Source of the DNA: Gambelia wislizenii
Taxonomy: Eukaryota; Chordata; Lepidosauria; Squamata; Crotaphytidae
Length of the DNA: 64,000 nt
Assembly: GCA_030847615.1 (NCBI GenBank)
Contig: JAUMIR010000004.1
Coordinates: forward strand, 100,702,001 to 100,766,000
Direction of reading: 5' to 3'
Shown: piece after piece, positions 54,230-64,000 of the stretch
Position numbering within the stretch: position 1 is the stretch's first letter
Layout of the letters: each line of letters opens with the position of its first letter
The notes under the pieces: model-generated
The model's database searches: none
What the model was told of the DNA's origin: nothing
Seen by the model: only the letters and a program-made list of their open reading frames with translations
Program-made: the position numbers and the translations under genes

Positions 54230-56236
54230 TTTCTTCGCAAACGAAGATTCAGGAAGGACTCATCCCGCGCTTTCTGCAAGCGCGCTGATGACTAAAAAGT
54301 CCAATCCGAGATAAACAAGTCCGGTTGCAAAAAGCACAGCAGAAGGTCTCCTTGGGTGATGTTTTTTGGTTGTGATTCTTTCTGCGTTGTCGTTTCTCTT
54401 CAAGACTTGTTCGGCGTGAGTTCTCAAATAAGGCTGCAGCATTGTGGATAGTGCGTCTCCATGCCTCCCGATGTGAGGCCAGGGCGGACCATTGTTGGTG
54501 ATCAATTTGGCCGAGCCTGAGATGTTGTTTCAGGGAGTCTTTGTATCGCTTTTTTGGAGCGCCCCTCTTACGCTGACCCGTGGTGAGTTCACCGTAGAGT
54601 AGTATTTTTGGGAGGCGATGGTCCTCCATCCTAGAAACGTGCCCTGCCCAGCGCAGCAGTGTTCTCAATATCATGGCCTCAATGCTGGTGATCCCTGCTT
54701 GCTCAAGGACAGCAACATTCATCACATAGTCAGTCCACTGTATATTTAGGATTGTGCGTAGACAGCACTGATGAAAGCGCTCGAGGAGTCGTAGGTGGTG
54801 GCGATAGGTGACCCATGTTTCAGATCCATAAAGGAGGATAGACAGTACAATGGCTCTATACACACTGATTTTTGTGCTTTGCCTCAGGTGTTTATTGCTC
54901 CAGATTCTTTTGTGAAGTCTTCCAAATGCACTATATGCCTTTGCTAATCTGTGATTGATCTCTTTGTCAATCCTGGCGTCTGAGGAGATGATGCTTCCCA
55001 GGTAGGTGAACTGCTGAACGGACTTGAGCACAGATTTGCCGACGGCAATGTGGGGGTGGTGGTGTTCCTCCTGTGGTGCAGGCTGGTAAAGAACTTCTGT
55101 TTTCTTCAGGTTGACTTCTAGCCCAAACAGCTCTGCAGCTGTTGCAAAGCAGGACGTTAGGCTCTGCAGAGCTGCTTCTGTGTGGGCAACAAGGGCAGCA
55201 GCATCGGCGAAGAGCAGCTCACGGACTAGATAGTTTAGAGTCTTAGTGTGAGCCCTCAGACGGCTTAAGTTAAACAAGCTACCATCAGTACGGTAACGTA
55301 TATAGATGCTGTCGTCTTCTTCAAGCTCTGCCATAGCCCTTTGGAGCATCGTGCTAAAGAAGATTGTAAATAAAGTTGGTGCAAGAACACAACCTTGCTT
55401 CACTCCATTAGTTATTAGAAAGGGCTCTGAAAGAGCATCGCCATATCTGACTTGACCACGCTGGCCCTCGTGTAGCAAAATAATCATTTTAAGGAATTTA
55501 GGGGGACATCCTAGTCTTTCCAGGATCTGCCACAGACCTTTTCTACTTACAGTGTCGAAGGCTTTGGTGAGGTCGACAAATGTTACATAGAGACCCTTGT
55601 TCTGCTCCCTACATTTTTCTTGCAGTTGTCTAAGGGCAAATACCATGTCTGTAGTACTCCTATTAGCTCTGAAGCCACATTGGCTTTCAGGGAGAAGTTC
55701 TTCTGCAATAGCAGGAACTAATCTGTTCAGGAGTATCCTTGCAAGGATTTTTCCAGCAATAGAGAGCAGTGTTATGCCTCGATAGTTTGAGCAATCGGAT
55801 TTTGCTCCTTTTTTCTTGTACAGGGTGATGATGACTGCATCTCGGAGGTCTGATGGCAGTTCCCCTTTTCCCCAGCAGTTCACAAGGAATTTGTGGAATT
55901 TTTCGTGGAGTGCATGACCTCCGTGTTTCCAAACTTCAGGTGGGATTCCATCAATCCCTGCTGCCTTGCCGTTTTTCATCTGCTGTATGGCCTTAAGGGT
56001 CTCTTCCAAAGTGGGAGCTATGTCCAATTCATTTTTCATTGGTTTTTGTATCATATGTTGGATAGCTGAGCCTTGGACTACTTGTTGACGCTAAAGAGAC
56101 TTTGAAAATGTTCAGCCCAACGATTCAGGATGGAGGCTTTATCAGTAATTAATGTTTGGCCATCTGTACTGTATAAGGAGCTTTGGACCTGATAAGTAGG
56201 TCCAAACACTGCTTTAAGAGCTTCATAAAATCACCA
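54230..56236 (-). mobile_element. RTE-superfamily-like LINE, 5'-truncated, long open frame
   Basis: The minus strand contains a 601-codon open RT-to-C-terminus frame (54249-56054) and, further 5' in broken frame, residues up to about 56236. The order is typical of a non-LTR retrotransposon. The apurinic endonuclease domain is absent (5' truncation) and a MITE abuts the break. The style (YRGITLLSIAGKILARILLN, KQGCVLAPTLFTIFF, LRWAGHVSRMEDHRLPK) resembles RTE/RTEX-type elements found in animals. The exact clade is uncertain. Confidence 0.85.
54249..56054 (-). pseudogene. LINE reverse transcriptase ORF with altered catalytic motif
   Basis: 601 codons without a stop. Residues about 15-45 hold KNGKAAGIDGIPPEVWKHGG; RT block 1 is NYRGITLLSIAGKI; QCGFRANRSTTD follows, then FVDLTKAFDTVSR with the first catalytic Asp. 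GVKQGCVLAPTLF is next, then FADAAALVAHTE (codons at about 55211-55176). Family members have FADD here; the second Asp codon is GCT (55202-55200 on the minus strand), so Ala replaces a metal-binding Asp and the enzyme should be inactive. Thumb and connector (YLGSIISSDARIDKEINHRL) are kept. The C-terminus has a zinc-knuckle-like CCAFCNRTCLSRIGLFSHQR followed by ACRK. The frame begins without the endonuclease domain. I class it as a relic despite the open frame. Confidence 0.85.
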
Positions 56237-56783
56237 GAGGAATGCAAAAGGACGCCAATATCATATGATGTTATCTTTTTGTGTTCTGCTGTCGTTATTC
56301 TGGTGTTTCTTTTTAATTGATGGGCTGGAGCTATAAATGGATTGCCCATCTTTTTTTGGTGCCTGCATTGCTAGCATATGAAGCCTCGCACCATTTTTGA
56401 CTTGTGTTTCCAGCATCAGTGGGCAGCCCTGCCAGAACACTTCCAGGTAGGATCATGAGAACCAGGTAGGCTACCTTCTTTTTTTTGTACCCTCCCTGGG
56501 TTACTTTTATTTTTTTTTACTGTGTGTATGTACTTTTCTGAACTTTTTTGTGTGTATTTTTCTCTTTCTTTTTGAATTTTCCGCACTTGTGTCTTCTCGC
56601 AAGAACGGGTGGGATTTCAGTATAGGAAGTGAATGGAGCTCCATTATAGCTCCGTTCATTCCTGGGCTGCCTTTGGATGGAAGATAAGGTAAGTCTGATG
56701 GGAAGGGTTATTATGCCAGGACAGGGATGGGATTGGAGATTGTGGGACAGGAATGCTTTTTCCATTCCTGTCTGATAATCTCC
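56237..56783 (-). mobile_element. Non-autonomous DNA transposon, copy 2 (reversed)
   Basis: Ends at the right in CATTCCTGTCTGATAATCTCC. Shared with 50180-50733 in reverse order: TTATCTTCCATCC-type, AGGTAGGCTACCTTCTT, AGAACACTTCCAGGTAGGAT and TCGTTATTCTGGTGTTTC. The left tip is lost at the LINE junction. Confidence 0.75.
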
Positions 56784-57837
56784 TCATACATGAAGCTGAG
56801 GGTGACACAGCAATCCAGCAGAGTCACAGCATCAGTCCACAACTGTGCACACTAGGCTATTATCTGGGGACTGATATTTATGCCCAATTTCGTATCCTGA
56901 AGGGGTGTCTGAGTGTAAAACAATGCTTAGATGGGTTCCCCACACATACAAACAAAGGAAACCTTGACTTTTTAAATTGTCACTAATGGCTGAGATATTA
57001 GAGTTGATGAGTTTATGACAACCTCCATATTGTGGGATAGGAAAGGTGCAAGGAAAGGCTTTCTGGGAATGATGGGAATTCCAATCACTATTTGTGATAG
57101 GTGACTCATTGTCAATGCATCCAAGAGGGGATTGGCACATTCCTCTTGATGGCTATGTTTAGTAGGGCGGCTTTGCATAATCCTGTCTTGGGCATGGATG
57201 CCAGTATTTTTCCAGGATGCCTCCCATAGGTCCTGGTGACCTCCATTTGACCTCACATATGGCCCTTCCTGATCTACTAGACTATGCTGAGCATCTTAAT
57301 ATTGCCAAATGATGAAATATTAGCAGGAGGGGGTATAAGGCCAGGTAACACTGCATGTTAAGCAAGAAATGCTTAACCCACAATGACAACCCCCTCCTCC
57401 CAAATGTGGCATATGCTGTTGACAGTTGGGGTTCCAATGGAAAACAAGACTTTCTATGAAGAGAACAGTTGAGCCACTGGCGTCTCCATGTATGTGGTCC
57501 TTTAAACTCGGGCGCGCACACACCCCTGGCTGTGGGGCAAGTATCGATGCTAACAGCAACTTTGAAAACTGATATTTTTCAGGCAGATGCTATTAACCTC
57601 ACAACATGAAGAGCTGTGCTTCCTGATGTCAGCGTGTTCTCTGCCCAATGGCCTCAAACTTCAAACAGTTACAGTTACTGCTTTGGCTCACCTCTTTCAC
57701 ATATAACCCTGGACTACTTCTGTGGCAATATTTTTTACTCTTGGATCCAATGTTGTGTCCCCAGGACCTTTTGAATGTGATTTTGAATGTGAGAGGGCTC
57801 CTGTCCCTTTGAGGAGGAAGTTTAAGCAGGTGTCACT
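56784..57837. other. Unannotated intergenic stretch
   Basis: No gene or repeat recognised over about 1 kb. Confidence 0.45.
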
Positions 57838-57893
57838 TTGGCCCTCGTGGTCTCTTCCAACTCTGCAATTCTATGATTCTATGATTCTATGGA
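57838..57893 (+). mobile_element. CR1 3' tip
   Basis: GGCCCTCGTGGTCTCTTCCA then CTGCAATTCTATGATTCTAT: only the last 55 bp of a CR1 with its octamer tail. Confidence 0.8.
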
Positions 57894-58009
57894 TAACAAG
57901 CCTGCCGGGATACCCTCTTCTATACAGCCATTAGGGGGACTGGAGCTCTCTCCCATTTTCACCCTTGCAACCCTAACAGGTCACTTTAGCCCTGTATTTC
58001 TGCAATGGG

Positions 58010-58142
58010 GGTTGCCTCTGAGTGTGGTGGAGTTTCCTTCTTTGGAGGTTTTTAAACAGAGGCTGGATGTCCATCTGTCAGGAATGTTTTGAATGGACTA
58101 GATGGCCCTTGTGGTCTCTTCCAGCTCTATGTTTCTATGTTG
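58010..58142 (+). mobile_element. CR1 3' end fragment
   Basis: GAGTGTGGTGGAGTTTCCTT, AAACAGAGGCTGGATGTCC and TGGTCTCTTCCAGCTCTATG give a 130-bp CR1 end. Confidence 0.85.
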
Positions 58143-58273
58143 ATGACAGCAATGTTGTATTTAGTATGAAAAGCTGTGCTGTTGAGACTCTGTCTCAGTT
58201 GTTCTCTCTCTCTCATTTTAAGGGCCTCATTGGCTTAGGCTGTTTATTCCTCCCCCAAGACTAGGCCTTAGAG

Positions 58274-58467
58274 TAGTGTTTCTCAACCAGGGTTCCCTGG
58301 AACCCTAGGGTTCCCCAAGAGGTTGCTAGGGGTTCCTCAAGAGATTGTGATTGTGTGTGTGTGTGTGGGAGTAATAGCAGAATACAGAATAATGCTTATG
58401 CAGAGGTTCCTGAGACCTGAACATTATTTTAAGGGTTCCTCCAGGATAAAAAGGTTGAGAAAGGCTG
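58274..58467. mobile_element. hAT-like MITE with perfect 8-bp duplication
   Basis: CCTTAGAG occurs directly before (58266-58273) and after (58468-58475). Termini are TAGTGTTTCTCAACC and GGTTGAGAAAGGCTG. 194 bp with a (GT)n tract inside (58347-58368). The duplication is perfect, suggesting a fairly recent insertion. Confidence 0.88.
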
Positions 58468-58475
58468 CCTTAGAG

Positions 58476-59457
58476 GCAGTGGCCAGAGCAGACCTGATTT
58501 ACAGTATTTGGTGTACAGGAAGTTAACACAGCAGGGAACCTGGAGTTTTGCTGCTTTGCTGAAATTATTCCAGTCATGGGCAGGAGCAGAACACCAAGGG
58601 CAATAATGCTTTGGAACAGAGCAGAATGAGTTACACAGAATATAAGACCCTCTTCCATCTCATGCTGGACTTTCTGGTATATGCATACGCTCCAACATTT
58701 CACAGAAGAAAGCTGGGACGTGTGTGGCCAAGCAACAGAGTGTGGTCAAGATGGCAAAAGTTATTAATGAGGAAGAACACACAAGCTAGGGGAGGCTGCA
58801 GCAATTTGCTTTTGTCTAAGCCTACTGGGAAGGGCAAGACTCCACCCTCACCTCCCCCCCCCACTGAGTGCAGGCTACTTTTACATTTTGAACTCAAATA
58901 AAATGAGTGTGAAGGGAGAAGGTGGAAGCAGGAAGAGGAAGAGAGAAACTGATGCATTTTAAAAGTAGCTGAAAATGTGGGATAACAGAAGATTAATTGG
59001 GACTGTCTCTGCCAAATTGGAACAATTGGAAGTTGTGCATATGTTGTTAATTTACTGAAGTTGTAAAAAGGAAGAATAACATCAATTGCATTTGATGTGC
59101 CTTCTTTCCTTCCCATGGTGTGGTGTGGCTCCTCTAAGCTCTACCTGGTGAGGGGAACTTACTGGAGAATGGGAGGGAGGAGCTGTTCCACAGGGGTATG
59201 TCTGCTAGTTTGAAGGACAGACTGTCACTCTTAAATTCCATCCTTCCCTGGGTGCTTGCTGCCTCTTCTGTGCTCAGTAGACAAATCAAAAGAGAGTCAA
59301 ACGAAAACAACAACAACACACACACAACTCTTCTGGTGAAGAAGCTTGCTGGATGGAAGGCTGCCTCTCCAACTTTCTCAAAGAAAGCTGAAAAAGATGG
59401 AAAGACAAAGGATTTGCACAAATGGTGTTCCTCACTCTCCTCATGGCTAAGAGATTC
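58476..59457. other. Unannotated intergenic stretch
   Basis: Nothing recognised besides a C-rich run near 58850-58862. Confidence 0.45.
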
Positions 59458-59795
59458 TGGGTGCATCTACATGACAAAATAATCTGGCAAGAATGAGGGC
59501 AGAATACCATTAGTTTAGATGAGATCCTGCTGGGATTCACCATATTCAGAAGGAGGGGGGAATGAAAACTCCACACAGACCGCAGTAACAGCTTTCGCTG
59601 TTTCTTGCGATCTTTTTTAAAAAGTGCACGAAAATGTGCATAATAGGTCTTCTGTACAACTAATTCGAAAAGAGGACGCAGCAGGGTTGAGAGCTGATTA
59701 GTCAGACCTCGGAGGGGACAGGCTTGCAAGGGAGTACTTGCAATGCCAGAGCCGCCATTGCTGTTGTGTTTTGCCACTGAATACATTAACTAATG
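59458..59795 (+). mobile_element. Harbinger-like MITE, copy F, right-truncated
   Basis: Starts GGGTGCATCTACATGACAAA. Contains CACCATATTCAGAAGGAGGG, CGCAGTAACAGCTTTCGCTG and AGAGCCGCCATTGCTG, shared with copies C and D. The right end is missing before CR1. Confidence 0.65.
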
Positions 59796-59834
59796 GTGTG
59801 TCAATCTCCTTGAGTCAACTGGTCTATTTGGGCT

Positions 59835-60303
59835 GGATCTAACAACTGGAACACGTCCAGAGGAGGGTGACCAAAATGGTGGGAGGTCTGGAAGCCATGC
59901 CCAATGAGGAGTGGCTTAGGGACCTGGATATGTTTAGCCTGGAGAAGAGAAGGGTGAGAGGTGACATGACAGCCGTGTTCAAATATTTGAAGGGACGTCA
60001 TACTGAGGATGGAGCGAGCTTGTTTTCTGCTGCTCCAGAGACAAGAACACGGAGCAATGGACTCAAGCTACAGGAAAAGAGATTCCACCTAAACATTAGG
60101 AAGAACTTTCTGACGGTTAAAGCTGTTAGGCAGTGGAATGCGCTGCCACATAGTGTGATGGGGTGTCCTTCTTTGGAGGTTTTTAAACAGAGGCTGGATG
60201 GCCATCTGTCGGAGTGCTTTTGTTGGGTTTTCCTGCATGGCAGGGGGTTGGACTAGATGGCCTTTGTGGTCTCTTCCAACTCTATGATTCTATTATTCTA
60301 TTC
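59835..60303 (+). mobile_element. CR1 LINE 3' end
   Basis: Plus-strand codons [40 protein letters not shown] and RKNFLTVKAVRQWNALPHSV are a CR1 C-terminus. It is open for about 129 codons. Ends CTATGATTCTATTATTCTAT. Confidence 0.92.
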
Positions 60304-60744
60304 ATATAATTCAGACGAGAAGCCCATTATTACAGTAAGCACAATTCATATATATTCTGATTCTTAGACAAGTAGCCTACTATGGTGACTTTCATTTTAG
60401 CAAACATATCAATTAAACCATAATTTAGGTATCCTTTACCAGCTTACTAATTTTATGCCAGTTTGAAGCAATTGAATGTGAATAGAACTTAGCTTATTTG
60501 CAGAAACAGATTTTCTGCATCTTTGGCCTAATTTTGGTCTGGCAAGGTGCAAGTTTTGCCCGGCCTGTCACAGTTTTGGTTCTTAAGAAACAAGTTCAAA
60601 CAGTGATAGGCTGGTCTCTCACTTTGCATGAAATCCAAAACTGTCTGGGAAGGTATAGAGAAATAATGGGCAACATAGCCATCTTGGTATTTGCTAAGTT
60701 AGATATCAATGTTTCGTCTGTGCTAGGCTTTAAAAAGTAGGTTA
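60304..60744. other. Unannotated intergenic stretch
   Basis: Nothing recognised. Confidence 0.4.
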
Positions 60745-60809
60745 AAGCCAAAGAATATTGGGAGAAAGTTGGGATATAAATAAATATAATAAACAAACAA
60801 ACAAACAAA
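60745..60809 (+). mobile_element. SINE/LINE 3' tip with (AAAC)n tail
   Basis: GGGAGAAAGTTGGGATATAA then five AAAC units; same type of end as at 38620-38660. Confidence 0.55.
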
Positions 60810-61359
60810 AAGTATTACTACCTAGTGGCTAGAGAGCTCCATTCTTACCATCTGAGTTTCAGTGGGTCTTTATATTGTCAGAAATAGGAGTTAGCAGTTC
60901 TTTCTTTGTCCGGGCAAGCTGCTTGTAATCTGATACTTGTAGCATCTACTAGTGATGAATTTGTTCAGTCTAAAATCTGTACCTTGAGAAGGACAGTCTG
61001 TGTGTTGTAGATCTCATGACCTACATTTCTGTTTCTTTGGACTTTATCAGATGAGGCTATAATTGCACAATTATGATGTGAAAATGATCTACAGGATGCT
61101 CTTTTAATGAACTGTCCCATTTTGTTTGCATGTTGTTAGGTTTGTTTAAGTGTTTATGTGTTGATTTAGTTTGTAAATTTTTTGGTGTTTTAAACTGAAG
61201 TCATGTCTTCTTGTGAGGACCACAGAAATCTCATCCATGCTAACTCATGGAAGTAAAATCCTATTCTTAAAGCGCTAGTTGTGGTTGTGTGATAATTCTG
61301 TGGTGGTAGTCTTGTGCGATTATGGTAATGTTTGATACTATGTGTAATAATGTCACTAT
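60810..61359. other. Unannotated intergenic stretch
   Basis: Nothing recognised. Confidence 0.4.
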
Positions 61360-61698
61360 GGACTTTTTCAAATGGTCTAAAAAACCCACAAGGAGGTCGG
61401 GAGAAGAGCGAGGCTGTCGCACTTACACAGCCCCATTTCAGATTATGCAGTCCTCTTCTGTCCTCCTGTCCTCCTCCCAACCTCCTCCTGACCTTCCCCC
61501 ATGCTGCTCATGCCGCTTTTTATTCACGGAGATTTTCCGTCAGTAAAAAGCAGCGCGAACAGCACAGGGGAAGGTCAGGAGGAGGTCGGGAGGAGGAACG
61601 AGGAGGACTGTGTCATCTGAAATGGGGCTGTGTAAGCGCGACAGCCCTGTTCTTCTCCCAAACTCCTTGTGTTTTTTTTCAACTGTTTGAAAAAGTCC
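61360..61698. mobile_element. 339-bp foldback MITE
   Basis: Starts GGACTTTTTCAAA and ends TTTGAAAAAGTCC with TAT on both sides. Long imperfect arms: AGGAGGTCGGGAGAAGAGCG, CACAGCCCCATTTCAGAT and CTCCTGACCTTCCCC pair with reversed partners on the right. The centre is at about 61530. Diverged by indels, so older than the palindrome at 48932. Confidence 0.8.
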
Positions 61699-61750
61699 TA
61701 TGTTTCTGCTTTCCTTAATAGTGGAATTACAGCATTTTTCGACACTAGTG

Positions 61751-61914
61751 CCTTTCTCAACCTTTTTACCCTGGTGAAACCCTTGAAACAATTTTTAGGT
61801 CTTAGGGAATCCCTGCCTAAAAATTATTATATCTACAGCTTAAAAAAATGTCTTCCCCCCCACCCCAATCACAATATCTCGAAGAACCCCTAGCAACCCT
61901 CTTGGGATATCCTG
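61751..61914. mobile_element. hAT-like MITE (same type as 58274, reversed)
   Basis: CACTAGTG before and CACTAGTC after differ at one of 8 positions. CCTTTCTCAACCTTTTTACC and AAGAACCCCTAGCAACC are the reverse of the element at 58274-58467. Confidence 0.7.
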
Positions 61915-62887
61915 CACTAGTCTGATAAAGTCCTTCTACCACTTGGCCTATTAAGAGTTCTGGAGAACTCAAATGCTTGTATACAACTTTTGGTGGACTT
62001 TAGTTGGTCATAAGAAAAGTATTATCAAACTGTGTGTTCCAGGTCTCTACCCAAAAGACATGATAGCAGCCTTTACACTTCAGTTCTATGCTTCTACATG
62101 CTGTTAATGTGATGGAGCAAAAATAGAAGACAGTCTGGAAAACGTACATTCTGACTAGGTGTGCCATTTTCAGTTAGCCCCTTCCGGTGCTGTGGGACTG
62201 CAGTTTCCAGCATTTCACAACATTATGTATAGTGGTTAGGGCTCCTGGAAGTTGCAGTCCAGCAACATAAGCAGGGCTGCATGATTCCCACCTCTGCAAT
62301 AAGGGGAGCAGAAAGCTTTGGGGAAAGGAACAAGATAATCACATTAGTGATTCTTTTTATTTGCCCAGAAAATAGTGCTAATTTTAATGATTACTTTAAA
62401 ATACATGTATGCCTTATTAAATGGGGCTCTTGAAGAATAGTTGTATAGAATCTTTAAAAAGTGCTCATAGGCTGTGTCCCTTATTCCATGCAGTCTTTAA
62501 ATAAATTCTGAGTTGGGAACATTCAAAATCTGTCTCTTGATGATTGCTTTACGGCAAATTACTTTTCAGCTGAGCTGGGGACTTTCCAGGTGTTGGATTT
62601 CAAGTCCCATCACTCCTAACCAGTCTGGTCAGGAGTTATGGGAGTTATAGCTGAGTAGTAACACACTCGGATTATCTGCTTCTGCTTCTGTTTTACATTT
62701 AGGCTGTATCCACTCAGGATATTTGAAAACAGCTAATATTTACAATGGTCATACTCTTTGCATTTATTGGCCTAAACCCAACTGTTGGTTCCAACTAAAG
62801 TAGACCCGTGGAATAAATGAATCTTATCTTAAGTGTTACCAAATTCCCATTGAATCAATAGTCTACTATAGATAGTGCTGATACCAG
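61915..62887. other. Mostly unannotated; hAT-like remnants
   Basis: Two ACTGCAGTTTCC / GGAAGTTGCAGTCC style foldback remnants (62185-62290, 62580-62660). No gene seen. Confidence 0.45.
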
Positions 62888-63435
62888 CATTTATTGTTAT
62901 TGCCATCAAGTGGACTTCGACTTATAGTGACCTTATGAATGAGAGAGCTCCAAGTCAGTATACTCGTATCATCAACAGCCAGGCTTAGGTCTTGCAAATT
63001 TAGGGTTGTGGTTTCCTTGAGTGAAGTCTATCCACCTGTAGTATGGTCTTCTTCTCCTGCTGCCTTCTACCTTGTCAAGCATCATTGTCTCTTCTAATGA
63101 GTCATGTCTTCCCATGATATGTCCAAAGTACGACAGTCTCAAGTTTGTCATCTTGGCTTCTAGGGAGGGTTCAGGGTTGATTTGCTCTAGGACTCATTGA
63201 TTTGTCTTTTTGGCAGTCCATGATATCTGCAGAATGCTCCTCCAGCAATGTTTTCAAATGAGATTATTCTCTCTTTTTCCCCCCACTCTCCAGCCTTCAC
63301 AACCATACATAGAAATCAGAAATACAATGGCATGGACAATCCTGACTTTGGCATTCAATGATGCATCTTTACACTTCAGGATCTCGTCTAGTTTCTTCAT
63401 AGCTGTCCTTTCAAGTACTAGTCTTCTTCTGAATA
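62888..63435 (-). mobile_element. BovB (RTE) LINE 3' part of a BovB/CR1/BovB chimera
   Basis: The minus strand encodes RRRLVLERTAMKKLDEILKC and KDASLNAKVRIVHAIVF. The 3' tail lies at the left (TGCCATCAAGTGGACTTCGA). At about 63435-63460 it joins CR1 sequence. Confidence 0.88.
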
Positions 63436-63685
63436 TCATATTCTGAAACATGCAATCATACCACCTCTTAACCCTTTCTTCTCCAGGCTAAACATACCCA
63501 GCTCCCTTGAACAACCATGCTTTCATAGGGCATGGGTTTTAGACCTTTGGGTAGCCCTCCTCTGGACATTTTCCAGCTTGCTAATATCCTTCTTGAATTG
63601 CGGTGCCCAGAACTGGACACCAGTATTCCAGGTGATGTCTGACCAAAGCAGGATAGAGTGGCACTATTATTTCCCTTTCAGTGTC
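63436..63685 (-). mobile_element. CR1 patch inside BovB
   Basis: Minus-strand codons [20 protein letters not shown], then GAGYV and a MFSLEKKGLRGG-type segment, are CR1 ORF2. The CR1 3' terminus and 5' part are both absent, so this is not a normal CR1 insertion. About 92% identical by eye to 10785-10990. Confidence 0.85.
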
Positions 63686-64000
63686 TTCTTTGTCTACTTT
63701 GAAGTTATGTAAACTATGTGTGGTCATTATTTTTGTTTTTTTAATGTGCAAGTGTAAACATGCGTTTGAGCTTTCTTCCTTGACTTTCTTCAATAGTCAT
63801 CCCAAGTCTTTGCTATTTTTTGCTAGTAGTTTAGTATCATCTGCATATCTGAAGTTGTTGGTGTTCCCTCCAATTTTCACGCCTCCTTCCTCCAAGTATA
63901 ATCCTGCTTTACATATTATATGTTCAGAGTACAAGTTAAACAGGATGATAAAATGCAGCCTTGCCTGACCTCCTTGCCAATTGAAAACAATTCTGTTTCT
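63686..64000 (-). mobile_element. BovB (RTE) LINE, 5' part of the chimera, runs off the edge
   Basis: Minus-strand codons include IKKTKIMTTHSLHNFKVDKE and, nearer the edge, the reversed YADDT-type region (CAGATGATACTAAACTAC on the minus strand). Continues beyond 64000. Confidence 0.85.

Noticed and set aside
54249..56054. Host protein-coding gene with a reverse-transcriptase-like product
   Set aside because: Domain order, 5' truncation and lack of introns show a LINE copy; the catalytic motif is altered.
1..64000. Endogenous retrovirus or LTR retrotransposon
   Set aside because: I looked for paired long terminal repeats and gag/pol-like blocks; all reverse-transcriptase segments here are of non-LTR or Penelope type.

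Overview
The window is vertebrate nuclear DNA, most likely from a squamate reptile (a lizard or snake). The basis is the repeat mix: RTE/BovB, CR1 and L2 LINEs, Penelope-like elements, 5S-rRNA-derived SINEs and tRNA-derived SINEs with BovB-like 3' tails, plus many short DNA-transposon derivatives. This combination is typical of squamate genomes. The species cannot be named from the sequence alone.

The only host gene I can support is the 5' part of SSBP3 on the minus strand. Four coding exons (6022-6077, 5037-5109, 4731-4792, 2157-2241) carry canonical GT/AG splice signals and compatible phases. Together they encode the first 92 residues, which form the LisH/LUFS domain. The first exon lies in a CpG island (about 5.2-7.6 kb) that holds the promoter and a CGG-rich 5' UTR. 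Later exons must lie beyond coordinate 1. From about 7.7 kb to the right edge I find no host coding exon, so this is the 5' intergenic flank of SSBP3.

The remaining 56 kb is a layered record of transposition. From left to right: a nested CR1/BovB cluster with a long degraded CR1 (9.5-14.4 kb); pogo/Tigger-like and Harbinger-like non-autonomous elements (15-24 kb); L2 and CR1 fragments (24-28 kb); a GC-rich block (29.5-30.2 kb); a Penelope-like element (30.8-32.0 kb); small hAT-like foldbacks (33-39 kb); and a BovB copy carrying a hAT insertion (45 kb). Next come a striking 333-bp near-perfect palindrome (48.9-49.3 kb), a second Penelope-like insertion inside a Harbinger-like element (51.1-53.0 kb), a LINE with a 601-codon open frame but a damaged catalytic motif (54.2-56.2 kb), CR1, hAT and foldback elements (57-62 kb), and a BovB copy with a CR1 patch that runs off the right edge.

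The observations most worth checking are: (1) the same BovB/CR1 chimeric junction at two loci about 52 kb apart, with reading frame kept across the joins; (2) the 333-bp palindrome and its terminal-repeat similarity to a pair of nearby elements; (3) one CR1 and two Penelope-like insertions with both 3' ends facing outward, each bounded by a single target-site duplication; (4) hammerhead-ribozyme-like motifs in the Penelope termini. All alignments were made by eye; no database search was possible.
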